64,000 nt of DNA from assembly GCF_012034175.1 (NCBI RefSeq), contig NZ_JAATEJ010000004.1, positions 248,001-312,000 of the forward strand, read 5' to 3'. A program made the translations under genes and the position numbers. The stretch comes from Actinacidiphila epipremni. Lineage in GTDB: Bacteria; Actinomycetota; Actinomycetes; Streptomycetales; Streptomycetaceae. The notes below the pieces were generated by a model. The model was not told the origin of the DNA. It saw only the letters and a program-made list of their open reading frames with translations, and made no database searches. Of the stretch, positions 25,317-33,900 are shown piece after piece; the stretch's first letter is position 1, and the number at the start of each line of letters is the position of its first letter.

Positions 25317-25469
25317 TTCGTGCTGCCCGAAAACGGCCCGTACCCCCCGAAAACCCCCGAGCACCCCCGCGCCCCCGGGGTGAGACGTTTCCGGGATCCG
25401 GCAGTTTTGATACGTTCATGGCGTCCGGCTTACGGAATTGCAGGCGCCGGCACGACCAGGGGTGGGGAC

Positions 25470-26702
25470 GTGACTACGGGCACGGGCACGGGTACGCCGA
25501 CGGGCGCCGGCGCGCACGCGCAACCGCACGGGCCGGGGACGCAGGGGGCAGCGGCGCACGGGCCGGCGGCGCACGCCCACGCCGTCCCCGCGGAATTCCT
25601 CGCCGGCTTCCCCGAATCCCTCGCCGACATCTCCATGACCGGCCGCGCCCTCACCCGCGCCGAGCGGGAGAGCCGCCGCGCGCTGGGCGAGCAGGCCGCC
25701 GACGCCGGGATCGGCCTGCGCGAGCTGACCGCCGGGCACCTGTCCGCCGCCCGCCGCGCATGGCTGCACCTGCCGGGCGTGGCCGGCGCCCGCGACGCCG
25801 CCGACCTGCGCCGTACCGGAGCCGCGGTGCTGGCGGCGCTGGAGGCGGGGGTGGCGGCGCTCGCCGAGGGCCACACCCGCGCGCAGCGGCACGCGGTACG
25901 CCGGGCGGAGGCGGCCCGCCGGGCCTTCGTCGACGACCTGCTCTACGGTCGCAGCGACCCGGGCCGTATCGCCGAGCAGGCCGAGGGCTTCGGGTTGCGG
26001 CTGGCCGAACGCCATGTCGTGGTCGTGGCGGCGCCGCCGCCGGGGGAGACGTACGACGAGGCGCACCCGCTGCTGCGCCGGGTCGAGCGCGAGCTGACCG
26101 GGCGGTTCGGCGACCACGACGCGCTCATCGCGCCCAAGGACGGCCGGCTGGTGTGCGTCGTGCCGGCCGGGCAGGCGCCGGTCCTGGAGGTCTTCCTGAA
26201 GCTGGCCACCGCGGACGCCGGGCCGGCGGCTGCGGGGGAGCGGGGCGGTCCGCCGCGGGGCGGCCGGGTCGCGGTGAGCCGGGCGCACAGCGGCGCGCCG
26301 GGTGTCGTGCGCTCGTACGAGGAGGCGCTCAGCGCGCTGGACCTCGGCGACCGGCTCGCCCTGGACGGGCGCGTCCTGCGCGCCGCCGACCTGCTGGTCT
26401 TCCCGGTCCTGATGCGGGACAGGGCGGCGATGACGGACCTGGTCCACTCGGTGCTGGGCCCGCTGGAGCACGCCCGCGGCGGCCCCGGGCCGCTGCTGGA
26501 GACGATCTCCGCCTACGCCGCCTCCGGCCACGTCAACGCCGAGGCCGCCCGCCGCCTCGACCTGAGCGTGCGCGCCCTGGCCTACCGGCTGGAGCGCATC
26601 GCCGACCTCACCGGCTTTGACCCCGTCGACCCCCTCCAGCGCTACACCCTGGAGACCGCCGCGCTCGGCGCCCGCCTCCTGGACTGGCCGGGCAGCGGAT
26701 AG
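25470..26702 (+). CDS. PucR/CdaR-type transcriptional regulator
   Basis: A 410-residue regulator. The GTG at 25470 after GGGGAC is preferred to a longer upstream frame. The N-terminal 45 residues are Gly/Thr/Ala/His low complexity. A helical region, a central GGDEF-like fold (HVVVVAAPPPGETYDEAHPLL and on), and the C-terminal PucR-type HTH (LLETISAYAASGHVNAEAAR, LSVRALAYRLERIADLTG) follow. It probably senses a metabolite; no target is evident from neighbours. Confidence 0.82.
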   Translation: MTTGTGTGTPTGAGAHAQPHGPGTQGAAAHGPAAHAHAVPAEFLAGFPESLADISMTGRALTRAERESRRALGEQAADAGIGLRELTAGHLSAARRAWLHLPGVAGARDAADLRRTGAAVLAALEAGVAALAEGHTRAQRHAVRRAEAARRAFVDDLLYGRSDPGRIAEQAEGFGLRLAERHVVVVAAPPPGETYDEAHPLLRRVERELTGRFGDHDALIAPKDGRLVCVVPAGQAPVLEVFLKLATADAGPAAAGERGGPPRGGRVAVSRAHSGAPGVVRSYEEALSALDLGDRLALDGRVLRAADLLVFPVLMRDRAAMTDLVHSVLGPLEHARGGPGPLLETISAYAASGHVNAEAARRLDLSVRALAYRLERIADLTGFDPVDPLQRYTLETAALGARLLDWPGSG

Positions 26703-26726
26703 CGGGGCTCACCCGCCCAGCGGGGC

Positions 26727-27257
26727 TCACTCGTCGCAGGGGTCCTGCGTGTCCTCCGCGTCCTGCGTGTCCTGCGCGTCCTCCGCGCGGGCGGCGTCGC
26801 ACGCGGGCTTGAGCCCCGCGCTGATCGCCAGCCCGATCTCCCGCAGCGTCCGGAGCTGCTCGGGCGTGAGCACGTCGAAAAGGTGCTCGCGGACCGTCGT
26901 GACGTGCCCGGGAGCCGCGGCGGCCAGCGCCGCGAAGCCCTCGTCCGTCAGCGAGCACACCCATCCGCGCCGGTCGCCGTCCGCGGGACGCCGCTCGACC
27001 CACCCGTTGCGCTCCAGCGCGGCGACCGCGTGCGACAGGCGGCTGCGGGAAGACAGCGACGCGTCCGCGAGTTCACTCATACGGAGGCGGCGGTGCGGGG
27101 CTTCCGAGAGGCGTACCAGGATCTCGTAGTACGCCATCGGCATCCCGGCGTGCTGCCGCATCTGCCGGTCCACGTGCGCGGCGAGGGACACACTGGCGGA
27201 CAGGTAGGCCCGCCAGATCTCCTGCTCGTCCGCGCTCAGCCAGCGCACATCGTCCAT
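26727..27257 (-). CDS. MarR family regulator of the YceI gene
   Basis: A 176-residue winged-helix regulator from the ATG at 27257. HTH is in MSELADASLSSRSRLSHAVAALERNGWV, and the wing is RRPADGDRRGW. The C-terminal 20 residues are an Asp/Gln/Thr/Glu repeat (EDAQDTQDAEDTQD) made by 9-bp slippage units, after CDAAR. Divergent from the yceI-like gene, with a clear operator pair between them. Confidence 0.85.
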   Translation of the reverse strand: MDDVRWLSADEQEIWRAYLSASVSLAAHVDRQMRQHAGMPMAYYEILVRLSEAPHRRLRMSELADASLSSRSRLSHAVAALERNGWVERRPADGDRRGWVCSLTDEGFAALAAAAPGHVTTVREHLFDVLTPEQLRTLREIGLAISAGLKPACDAARAEDAQDTQDAEDTQDPCDE

Positions 27258-27268
27258 ATGTTCAGTAT

Positions 27269-27325
27269 AGGGTGGTTGAACTCTCAACACCAGCGCGGTA
27301 CAGTTACTGAGTTCTCAACCACCCT
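27269..27325. promoter_or_regulatory. Dual MarR operator in a divergent promoter
   Basis: AGGGTGGTTGA (27269-27279) is a perfect inverse of TCAACCACCCT (27315-27325). Each flank also holds its own dyad, GTTGA-N4-TCAAC (27275-27288) and TGAG-TT-CTCA (27308-27317). It lies between the MarR and YceI starts. Confidence 0.7.
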
Positions 27326-27360
27326 CCACTTTGACGGTTCCGTCCAAGGAGTTTCCCGCC

Positions 27361-27912
27361 ATGAGCGCAGACACCGCAGTGATCGACGGCTACGTCGCCG
27401 GTACGTGGACCATCGACACGGTGCACTCCGATGTGTCCTTCTACGTCCGCCACCTCGGTGTCTCGAAGGTCCGTGGCCACTTCGCCACCTTCGAGGGCAC
27501 CATCGTCACCGCCGAGGACCCGCTGCAGTCGTCGGTCAACGCGGTGATCAAGACCAGCTCCGTCTCCACGAACAACGAGACCCGTGACGCGCACGTGCGC
27601 GGCGAGGACTTCCTGGACGTCGAGAAGTACCCGGAGATGAGCTTCACCTCCACCGCGATCCGCCCGCAGACCTCCGAGCTGTTCGAGGTCGACGGCGAGC
27701 TGACGCTGCACGGCGTGACCAAGGCCGTGACGCTGACCCTGGAGCTCAACGGCTTCGGCAAGGGCTTCGACGGCAACCCGGTCGCCGGCTTCTCCGCCGC
27801 CACCGAGATCAGCCGCGGCGACTTCGGCGTGACCGGCGGCGCCGCCGGTGCCGCGGTCAGCGACAAGATCAAGATCGCCCTGGAGATCGAGGCGGGCCTC
27901 GCCCAGTCCTGA
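27361..27912 (+). CDS. YceI family lipid-binding protein
   Basis: A 183-residue lipocalin-like protein of the YceI family, which bind isoprenoid or amide lipids. Family markers are GTWTIDTVHSDVSFYVRHLGVSKVRGHF, AVIKTSSVSTNNETRDAHVR, and DFLDVEKYPEMSF. There is no signal peptide, so it is cytoplasmic. AAGGAG sits 9 bp ahead of the ATG. It is controlled by the divergent MarR. Confidence 0.9.
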   Translation: MSADTAVIDGYVAGTWTIDTVHSDVSFYVRHLGVSKVRGHFATFEGTIVTAEDPLQSSVNAVIKTSSVSTNNETRDAHVRGEDFLDVEKYPEMSFTSTAIRPQTSELFEVDGELTLHGVTKAVTLTLELNGFGKGFDGNPVAGFSAATEISRGDFGVTGGAAGAAVSDKIKIALEIEAGLAQS

Positions 27913-27953
27913 CCCTCGCCGGGCCCGCCCCGGCCCCCGCGCAGGTCGCACCC

Positions 27954-27993
27954 ACGGCCGCCGTCCGCGCTGAACCGCGCGGACGGCGGCCGT
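27954..27993. terminator. Very strong hairpin terminator after the YceI gene
   Basis: A 17-bp perfect stem (27954-27970 with 27977-27993) and a 6-nt loop TGAACC, then TTCG. Confidence 0.8.
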
Positions 27994-28132
27994 TCGCGTT
28001 CGGTTCCGGTACGTTCCGGACGTGATCGCCCGGTGAAGTCTGCCGGGAAGCGGCAATGCCGCGCGGCGCCTCCTCCTGCCACGATCACTGCGGCGGTCGG
28101 ACCGCGGCGAGACGGGGGAGGCGAACGGGGAC

Positions 28133-28885
28133 ATGGGGGAGTTCACCGGAGTCGTTCTCGGCTTTCCGACCGTGGTGTTCACCGGCGGCCTCGTGGTCGT
28201 GGTGCTGTTCTGGGCGATCGTGCTGGTCGGCGCGGCCGACGCGCACGGCCCCTGGCACCACGCCGGAGGCGCCGGCGGACACGGGGGAGACGGGGGACAC
28301 GGGGGACACGCTGGTCATGGCGCCGGGGGGCGCCATGACCACGTCACCGCCGGGCACGACGCGCATGACGCCCACGGCTCCGGGGGCCTGCTGGCCGCCG
28401 CCGGGCTCGGCGGGGTGCCGGTCACCGTCGTGCTGTCGCTGCTCGTCGCCGTCGCCTGGTTCCTCAGCCTCGCCGGCTCCGCCGCGGTCCACTCCGCGAG
28501 CGGCCTGCCCGCAGCCGTCCGCGCGCTGCTGTACGCGGCCGTGGCCGCCGCCGCGCTGACCGGCTCCTGGTGCGCCACCTGGATCCTGGTACGGCCGCTG
28601 CGCCACCTCTTCCCCGACGTGAGGCCGCCCTCCCGGGAGGACTTCGTCGGGCAGCTGTGCGTCATCCGCACCGGCACCGTCACCGCGCGCTTCGGCCAGG
28701 CCGAGGTCACCGCGACCGACGGCTCCACCGCCGTCGTCCAGGTACGCGCCGACGGGACCGGCACCGGCACCTTCACCGCCGGCAGCACCGCGCTGCTCTA
28801 CGACTACGACCCCGAAGGCGAGTTCTTCCGGGTCGCGCCCTTCGACGCGCCAGGGGGCGCGTCACCCGACACGTTCACCACCTGA
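28133..28885 (+). CDS. OB-fold (NfeD/YqiJ-like) membrane protein with a His-rich loop
   Basis: A 250-residue membrane protein with about three hydrophobic helices (about 13-34, 94-116, 126-150) and a soluble C-terminal beta-rich domain (DFVGQLCVIRTGTVTARFGQ) like the OB domain of flotillin partners. Between helices one and two is a Gly/His-rich loop of about 45 residues with over ten histidines (GGHGGDGGHGGHAGH), which could bind metal. It is the first gene of a flotillin operon. GGGGGAGG lies ahead of the ATG. Confidence 0.72.
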   Translation: MGEFTGVVLGFPTVVFTGGLVVVVLFWAIVLVGAADAHGPWHHAGGAGGHGGDGGHGGHAGHGAGGRHDHVTAGHDAHDAHGSGGLLAAAGLGGVPVTVVLSLLVAVAWFLSLAGSAAVHSASGLPAAVRALLYAAVAAAALTGSWCATWILVRPLRHLFPDVRPPSREDFVGQLCVIRTGTVTARFGQAEVTATDGSTAVVQVRADGTGTGTFTAGSTALLYDYDPEGEFFRVAPFDAPGGASPDTFTT

Positions 28886-28914
28886 CGCCAGGTGACCTGA
28901 CCTGAGGATCCGCC

Positions 28915-30975
28915 ATGGATGCCACTGCCATAGGGATCGGTGTGCTCGTCGCCGTTCTCGCCCTGATCGCCCTCGGAGTGTTCTTCACCGTCGGCCGGCT
29001 CTTCCGCAAGGTCGAGCAGGGCCAGGCGCTGATCATCTCCCGCACCCGCCAGGTGGACGTCACCTTCACCGGCGCGGTCGTCCTGCCGGTGCTGCACAGC
29101 GCCGAGCTGATGGACATCTCCGTCAAGACCATCGTGATCCAGCGGGTCGGCCGCGAGGGCCTGATCTGCCAGGACAACATCCGCGCCGACATCCATCTCA
29201 CCTTCTTCGTCCGGGTCAACAAGACGAAGGAGGACGTGATCAAGGTCGCGCAGGCGATCGGCACGCAACGGGCCAGCCACCAGCAGACGTTGCAGGCGCT
29301 GTTCAGCGCGAAGTTCTCCGAGGCGCTCAAGACGGTCGGCAAGCAGCTGGACTTCGTCGACCTCTACACCCACCGCGAGCACTTCCGCGACCAGATCATC
29401 CAGGTCATCGGCACCGACCTCAACGGCTACCACCTGGAAGACTGCGCGATCGACTTCCTGGAGCAGACCCCGCTCACCCAGCTCGACCCGGCCAACATCC
29501 TGGACGCGCAGGGCATCCGCAAGATCACCGAGCTGACCGCGATCGAGCACGTACGCACCAACGAATACCAGCGCACGGAGGAGAAGGAGATCACCCGGCA
29601 GAACGTCGACGCCCGGGAGACCATCCTGGAGCTCGAACGGCGGCAGTCCGAGGCGGAGATCAGGCAGCGCCGGGAGGTCGAGACGCTGCGGGCCAAGGAG
29701 GAGGCGGCCACCGCGAAGGTCGCCGAGGAGGAACGGCTGGGCGCGCAGGGGGCGTTCCTGCGCACCGAGGAACTGCTGGGCGTGCAGCGGGAGAACCAGG
29801 CGCGGGAGATCGCGGTCGCGCAGAAGAACCGCGAGCGGGTCATCGCGGTGGAGAACGAGCGGATCGAGAAGGACCGCGTGCTGGAGGTCATCGCACGCGA
29901 GCGGCAGACCGAACTGGCCCGGATCTCCAAGGAGAAGGAGGTCGAGGGCGAGCGCCGGGAGGTCGCGGACGTGGTGCGCGAGCGCATCGCGGTCGAGCGG
30001 ACCGTCGCCGAGCAGGAGGAGTCCATCAAGGCGCTGCGGCTGGTGCAGGAGGCCGAGCGCGAGCGGCAGGCGCTCGTCATCACCGCGGAAGCGCAGGCGC
30101 AGGAGCAGCTGGTCAAGGACATCAAGGCGGCGGAGGCCGCCGAGCAGGCCGCGCAGCACCGGGCGCGGGAGGCGCTGACCATGGCAGAGGCGCGCAAGGC
30201 CGCGTCCGAGCTGGACGCGGCGGCGAAGGTGCGGCTCGCGGAGGGACTGCGCGCGGAGGCCGCGGCGAACGGGCTCGCCGAGGTCGAGGTGCAGGAGCGC
30301 AGCGCGGCGGCGATCAGCAAGGTCGGCGCGGCCGAGGCGCAGGGCATCGCGGCGCGGCTGAAGGCCGAGGCGGAGGGCGCCCGGGCGAAGGCCCTCGCCG
30401 AGGCCGAGGGCACGACCGCGCAGGCCGCGGCGGAGGCGGCGCTCATCGGCGAGCGGCTGAAGGCGGAGGCCGCGGGCCTGACGGAGAAGGCCGCGGCGAT
30501 GGCCGCGCTCGACGAGGCGTCCCGCGGCCACGAGGAGTACCGGCTGCGGCTGGCCGCCGAGAAGGACATCCGCCTCGCGGGCCTGGACACCCAGCGGCAG
30601 ATCGCCGAGGCCCAGGCGACGGTGCTGGCCACGGGCCTGGAGAAGGCGGACATCCAGATCGTCGGCGGCGAGGACGTCTTCTTCGACCGCCTGCTGGGCG
30701 CGGTGTCCGCGGGCCGCAGCGTCGACTCCTTCGTCGGCAACTCCGAGACGGTACGCACCCTGGGCGCCGACTGGCTCGACGGCTCGGGCCGCTTCACGGA
30801 CGACGCGACGAAGGTCTTGACGGCGCTGGCCGCCGGCAACGGCGGCGCGAACGGAAACGGCAACGCGGCGACGGTACTTGCCGCACTGCTGAGCCAATTG
30901 CAGGGCGGTAAGCCCTCGTTGGAGCAGGCCCCGGCGGCGGCCGGCGCCGCGGCCAACGGCACCGCGAAGAAGTGA
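28915..30975 (+). CDS. Flotillin (YqiK-like SPFH protein)
   Basis: A 686-residue scaffold protein of membrane microdomains. It has an N-terminal membrane helix (about 5-27), an SPFH/band 7 domain (about 30-200, with VEQGQALIISRTRQVDVTFTG and FVDLYTHREHFRDQI), and a long Ala/Glu/Lys/Arg coiled coil (about 210-560) with the EA repeats of flotillins. The C-terminus is Gly/Asn/Ala-rich. It lies 29 bp after the OB-fold partner and overlaps the AAA ATPase gene by GTGA, so three proteins are made together. Confidence 0.9.
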   Translation: MDATAIGIGVLVAVLALIALGVFFTVGRLFRKVEQGQALIISRTRQVDVTFTGAVVLPVLHSAELMDISVKTIVIQRVGREGLICQDNIRADIHLTFFVRVNKTKEDVIKVAQAIGTQRASHQQTLQALFSAKFSEALKTVGKQLDFVDLYTHREHFRDQIIQVIGTDLNGYHLEDCAIDFLEQTPLTQLDPANILDAQGIRKITELTAIEHVRTNEYQRTEEKEITRQNVDARETILELERRQSEAEIRQRREVETLRAKEEAATAKVAEEERLGAQGAFLRTEELLGVQRENQAREIAVAQKNRERVIAVENERIEKDRVLEVIARERQTELARISKEKEVEGERREVADVVRERIAVERTVAEQEESIKALRLVQEAERERQALVITAEAQAQEQLVKDIKAAEAAEQAAQHRAREALTMAEARKAASELDAAAKVRLAEGLRAEAAANGLAEVEVQERSAAAISKVGAAEAQGIAARLKAEAEGARAKALAEAEGTTAQAAAEAALIGERLKAEAAGLTEKAAAMAALDEASRGHEEYRLRLAAEKDIRLAGLDTQRQIAEAQATVLATGLEKADIQIVGGEDVFFDRLLGAVSAGRSVDSFVGNSETVRTLGADWLDGSGRFTDDATKVLTALAAGNGGANGNGNAATVLAALLSQLQGGKPSLEQAPAAAGAAANGTAKK

Positions 30976-33900
30976 GCGGGGCGGACGGGATGCACACGGA
31001 GGAGGGCCCCCAGCCCGCGGGCCCGGGCGCCGCCCCGGGCCCGGGTGAGGCTCCCGGGGATGGGTTGGACGCTGACGCGTACGACCTGCTCAGGGGGCGG
31101 CTGCACGCTCATGCTCGGGAACTGGCCGGGCGGGCGGAGGGGTTGAACCGGGCGCGGCAGGGGGTGTTCGGGGGCGGGGAGATGCGGCTCGCGGGGGCCG
31201 AGCGGATCGGGACCGTGCAGCCCGCGCTGCCCGCGGACGTCGCGCCCGTCGCCGGGCGGCTGCTCTTCGCCGCGAACCCGACGGAGGTCGCCGACGTCGG
31301 GGACGTCTTCGCCTGGCGCGAGGGCGACGAGCCCGTACCCGGCCTGCTCGACGACCCCCGCTTCGTCCGGGACTTCCGCGAGCTCTACCGCTACTACCGG
31401 CAGACCCGGCTGCTGCGGCTGCGGGTCCAGGACGGCCGGCTGCTGGCGGTGTTCGGCACCGGGCCCGCCGCCACCGACGTCAAGGCGCTCGCGTGGCGCA
31501 CGGACGAGGCCGCGGGCACCTGCCGCTACGAGGGCACCACCCGCGACACCGCCGAGGCGGACGGCGGCGCGTACGCCGTGCGCTGGACGGCGGCCGGCCG
31601 CGAGGCCCATGTGCCCGGCCGGCACCCGCACCTGGCGATCGGCGGCGTCACCGTCGACCCCACCGGCGGCACCCTCACCATCACGGTGGGCGGCACCGTC
31701 CACGAGGAGCCCGTCGAGGACGCGTTGCAGTCCCTCGCCGACGCGGACGTCGGCCACGCCGCCGTCGAGCCGCTGCTGCTGCTCCGGATCCGCCCCTACC
31801 ACGAGGACGCCGACCGCTACTTCGCCGTCAACACCCGCACCGAGGAGGTCGAACGCCTCGACGCCCTCGGCCAGGCGTGCCTGCGGCTGCCGGAGGAGCA
31901 GGGCGTCGTCTTCCCCGGCGGCTACGCGCTCGCCACCGGCGGCACCCGCACGTTCGACCTCGAAACAGCGGGCGTGCGACTGGACTTCGAGCGCATCGTG
32001 CGCTCCGCCAACGGCGAGGACGTGCTGTACGTCTTCCACGCCGAGGGCCGCCGGCTGCTGCTGCCGTACAACCTCATCCGCAAGGAGGTCGCCGCGCCGC
32101 TCACCGCGCAGGGCTGCGCGCTCTACGACGACGGCACGCTCCTGACGCTGCGCCCCGCCGACGCCGGCGAACCCGGCCGGGTGCACACCCTCCAGCGCTG
32201 GCAGACGCCGTTCGTCGCCGACACCTGGGCCGCCGCCCACCCGGCCGGCGACGGCCCGCTCGCCCGCATCGGCAACGCCGACCTCGTCCGGGCCGTCTCC
32301 GACGCGCTGTCGGTGGCCCGCGCGGCCCTGGAGACCGCGCCGGGCGCGGCGGTCTACGAGGCGCTGGCCGCATCCTGCGACCGGGTGCTGGACCGGCACC
32401 ACTGGCTGTCCGACCTGGACGTCTCCGGTACGCAGGCCCTGGAGGCCGGCCGGCAGGACCTCGCGGCGCCGCTGCTCGCCGTACGGGACACCGCGCGGGC
32501 CGTGCTCGCCGAGTACGCCCGGGTCAGGGAGGCCACCGCGCGGGCCGCGCAGGCCGTCGAGGACGCGGGCACGCGCATCGCCGGGCTCGTACGGCGGTTG
32601 CGGGGCGAGGCACCGGCGAGCGCCGCGGAGTGGGTCGAACGGCTCGGCGAGATGCGCGCCGCGCAGGGGCGGTTGGTGACGCTGCGGGAGACGCGGTACG
32701 CCGACCTCGGCCGGCTGGACGAGCTCGTGGCCTCGCTCACCGAGGAGTTGGCCGACGCGGCGGCCCACGCGGCGGAATGCTTCGCCGGCGAGCACGCCTT
32801 CGACGGCTTCGCCCAACGCGCCGCCGAACTCGCCGAGCAGGCGGCGGAGTTGCAGACCGCGGCCGGCGGGGACGCGCTCGGCGCCGCACTGGACGAGCTG
32901 GCCGGCGGCCTCGGCACCGTCACCGAGACCGCCGCGACCCTGGAGATCGCGGATGCGACCGTACGCACCCGGATCCTGGCCTCCGCGGCGGACGTCCTCG
33001 GCGCCGTCAACCGGGCCCGGGCCGTGCTCGACGCCCGCCGCCGGGAACTGCTCGGCGCGGAGACGGCGGCCGAATACGCCGCCGAGAGCGCGCTGCTGGC
33101 GCAGAGCGTGAGCGGCGCGCTGGCCGCGGCGGACACCCCCGAGGCGTGCGATCTGCACCTGGGGCGGCTGCTGGTCCAGGTGGAGAACCTGACGACCAGG
33201 TTCGCCGCCGACCCCGAACGGCTCACCGCGCTCGCCGAGCGCCGCGACGAGATCCAGCACACCCTCACCGCCCGCAAGCAGTCCCTCGCCGACGAACGCG
33301 CCCGCCGCGCGGCCCGGTTGGCGGCCTCCGCGGACCGCATCCTCGACACCGCCCGCCGCCGCGCCCAGGCGCTGGACTCCGCGGACGAGGTCAACACGTA
33401 CTTCGCGGCGGACCCGCTCATCGCGGAACACCGCCGGATCGCCGCGGAGTTGCGCGCCCTGGGCGACCCGGCGAAGGCGGCCGAGCTCGAATCCGCCCTC
33501 GCCGCCGCCCGCGAGGACACCGCGAGGTCGCTGCGCGACCGCCACGACCTCTACGAGGACGCCGGCGCGACCATCCGGCTCGGCCGCCACCGCTTCCCGG
33601 TCAACACCCAGCCCCTCGACCTGGCGCTCATCCCGCACGGCGACACCCTCGCCTTCACGGTGACCGGCACGGATTACCTCCGGCGGCTGGCCGACCCGGC
33701 TTTCGCCGCGACCCGCGCCTTCTGGTCCCGCCCGCTGCCGTCCGAGACGCCCGACCTCTACCGCGCGGAATACCTGGCGGCGAGCCTGCTCCTGAGGGCC
33801 CTCGCCGAGGGCGCGGGCGGGGAGCCCGCTGGGCTCGTGCGGGATGCCGTGGGGCGGCGGGTGGACGAGGGGTATCAGCGGGGGGTGCACGACCGGGACG

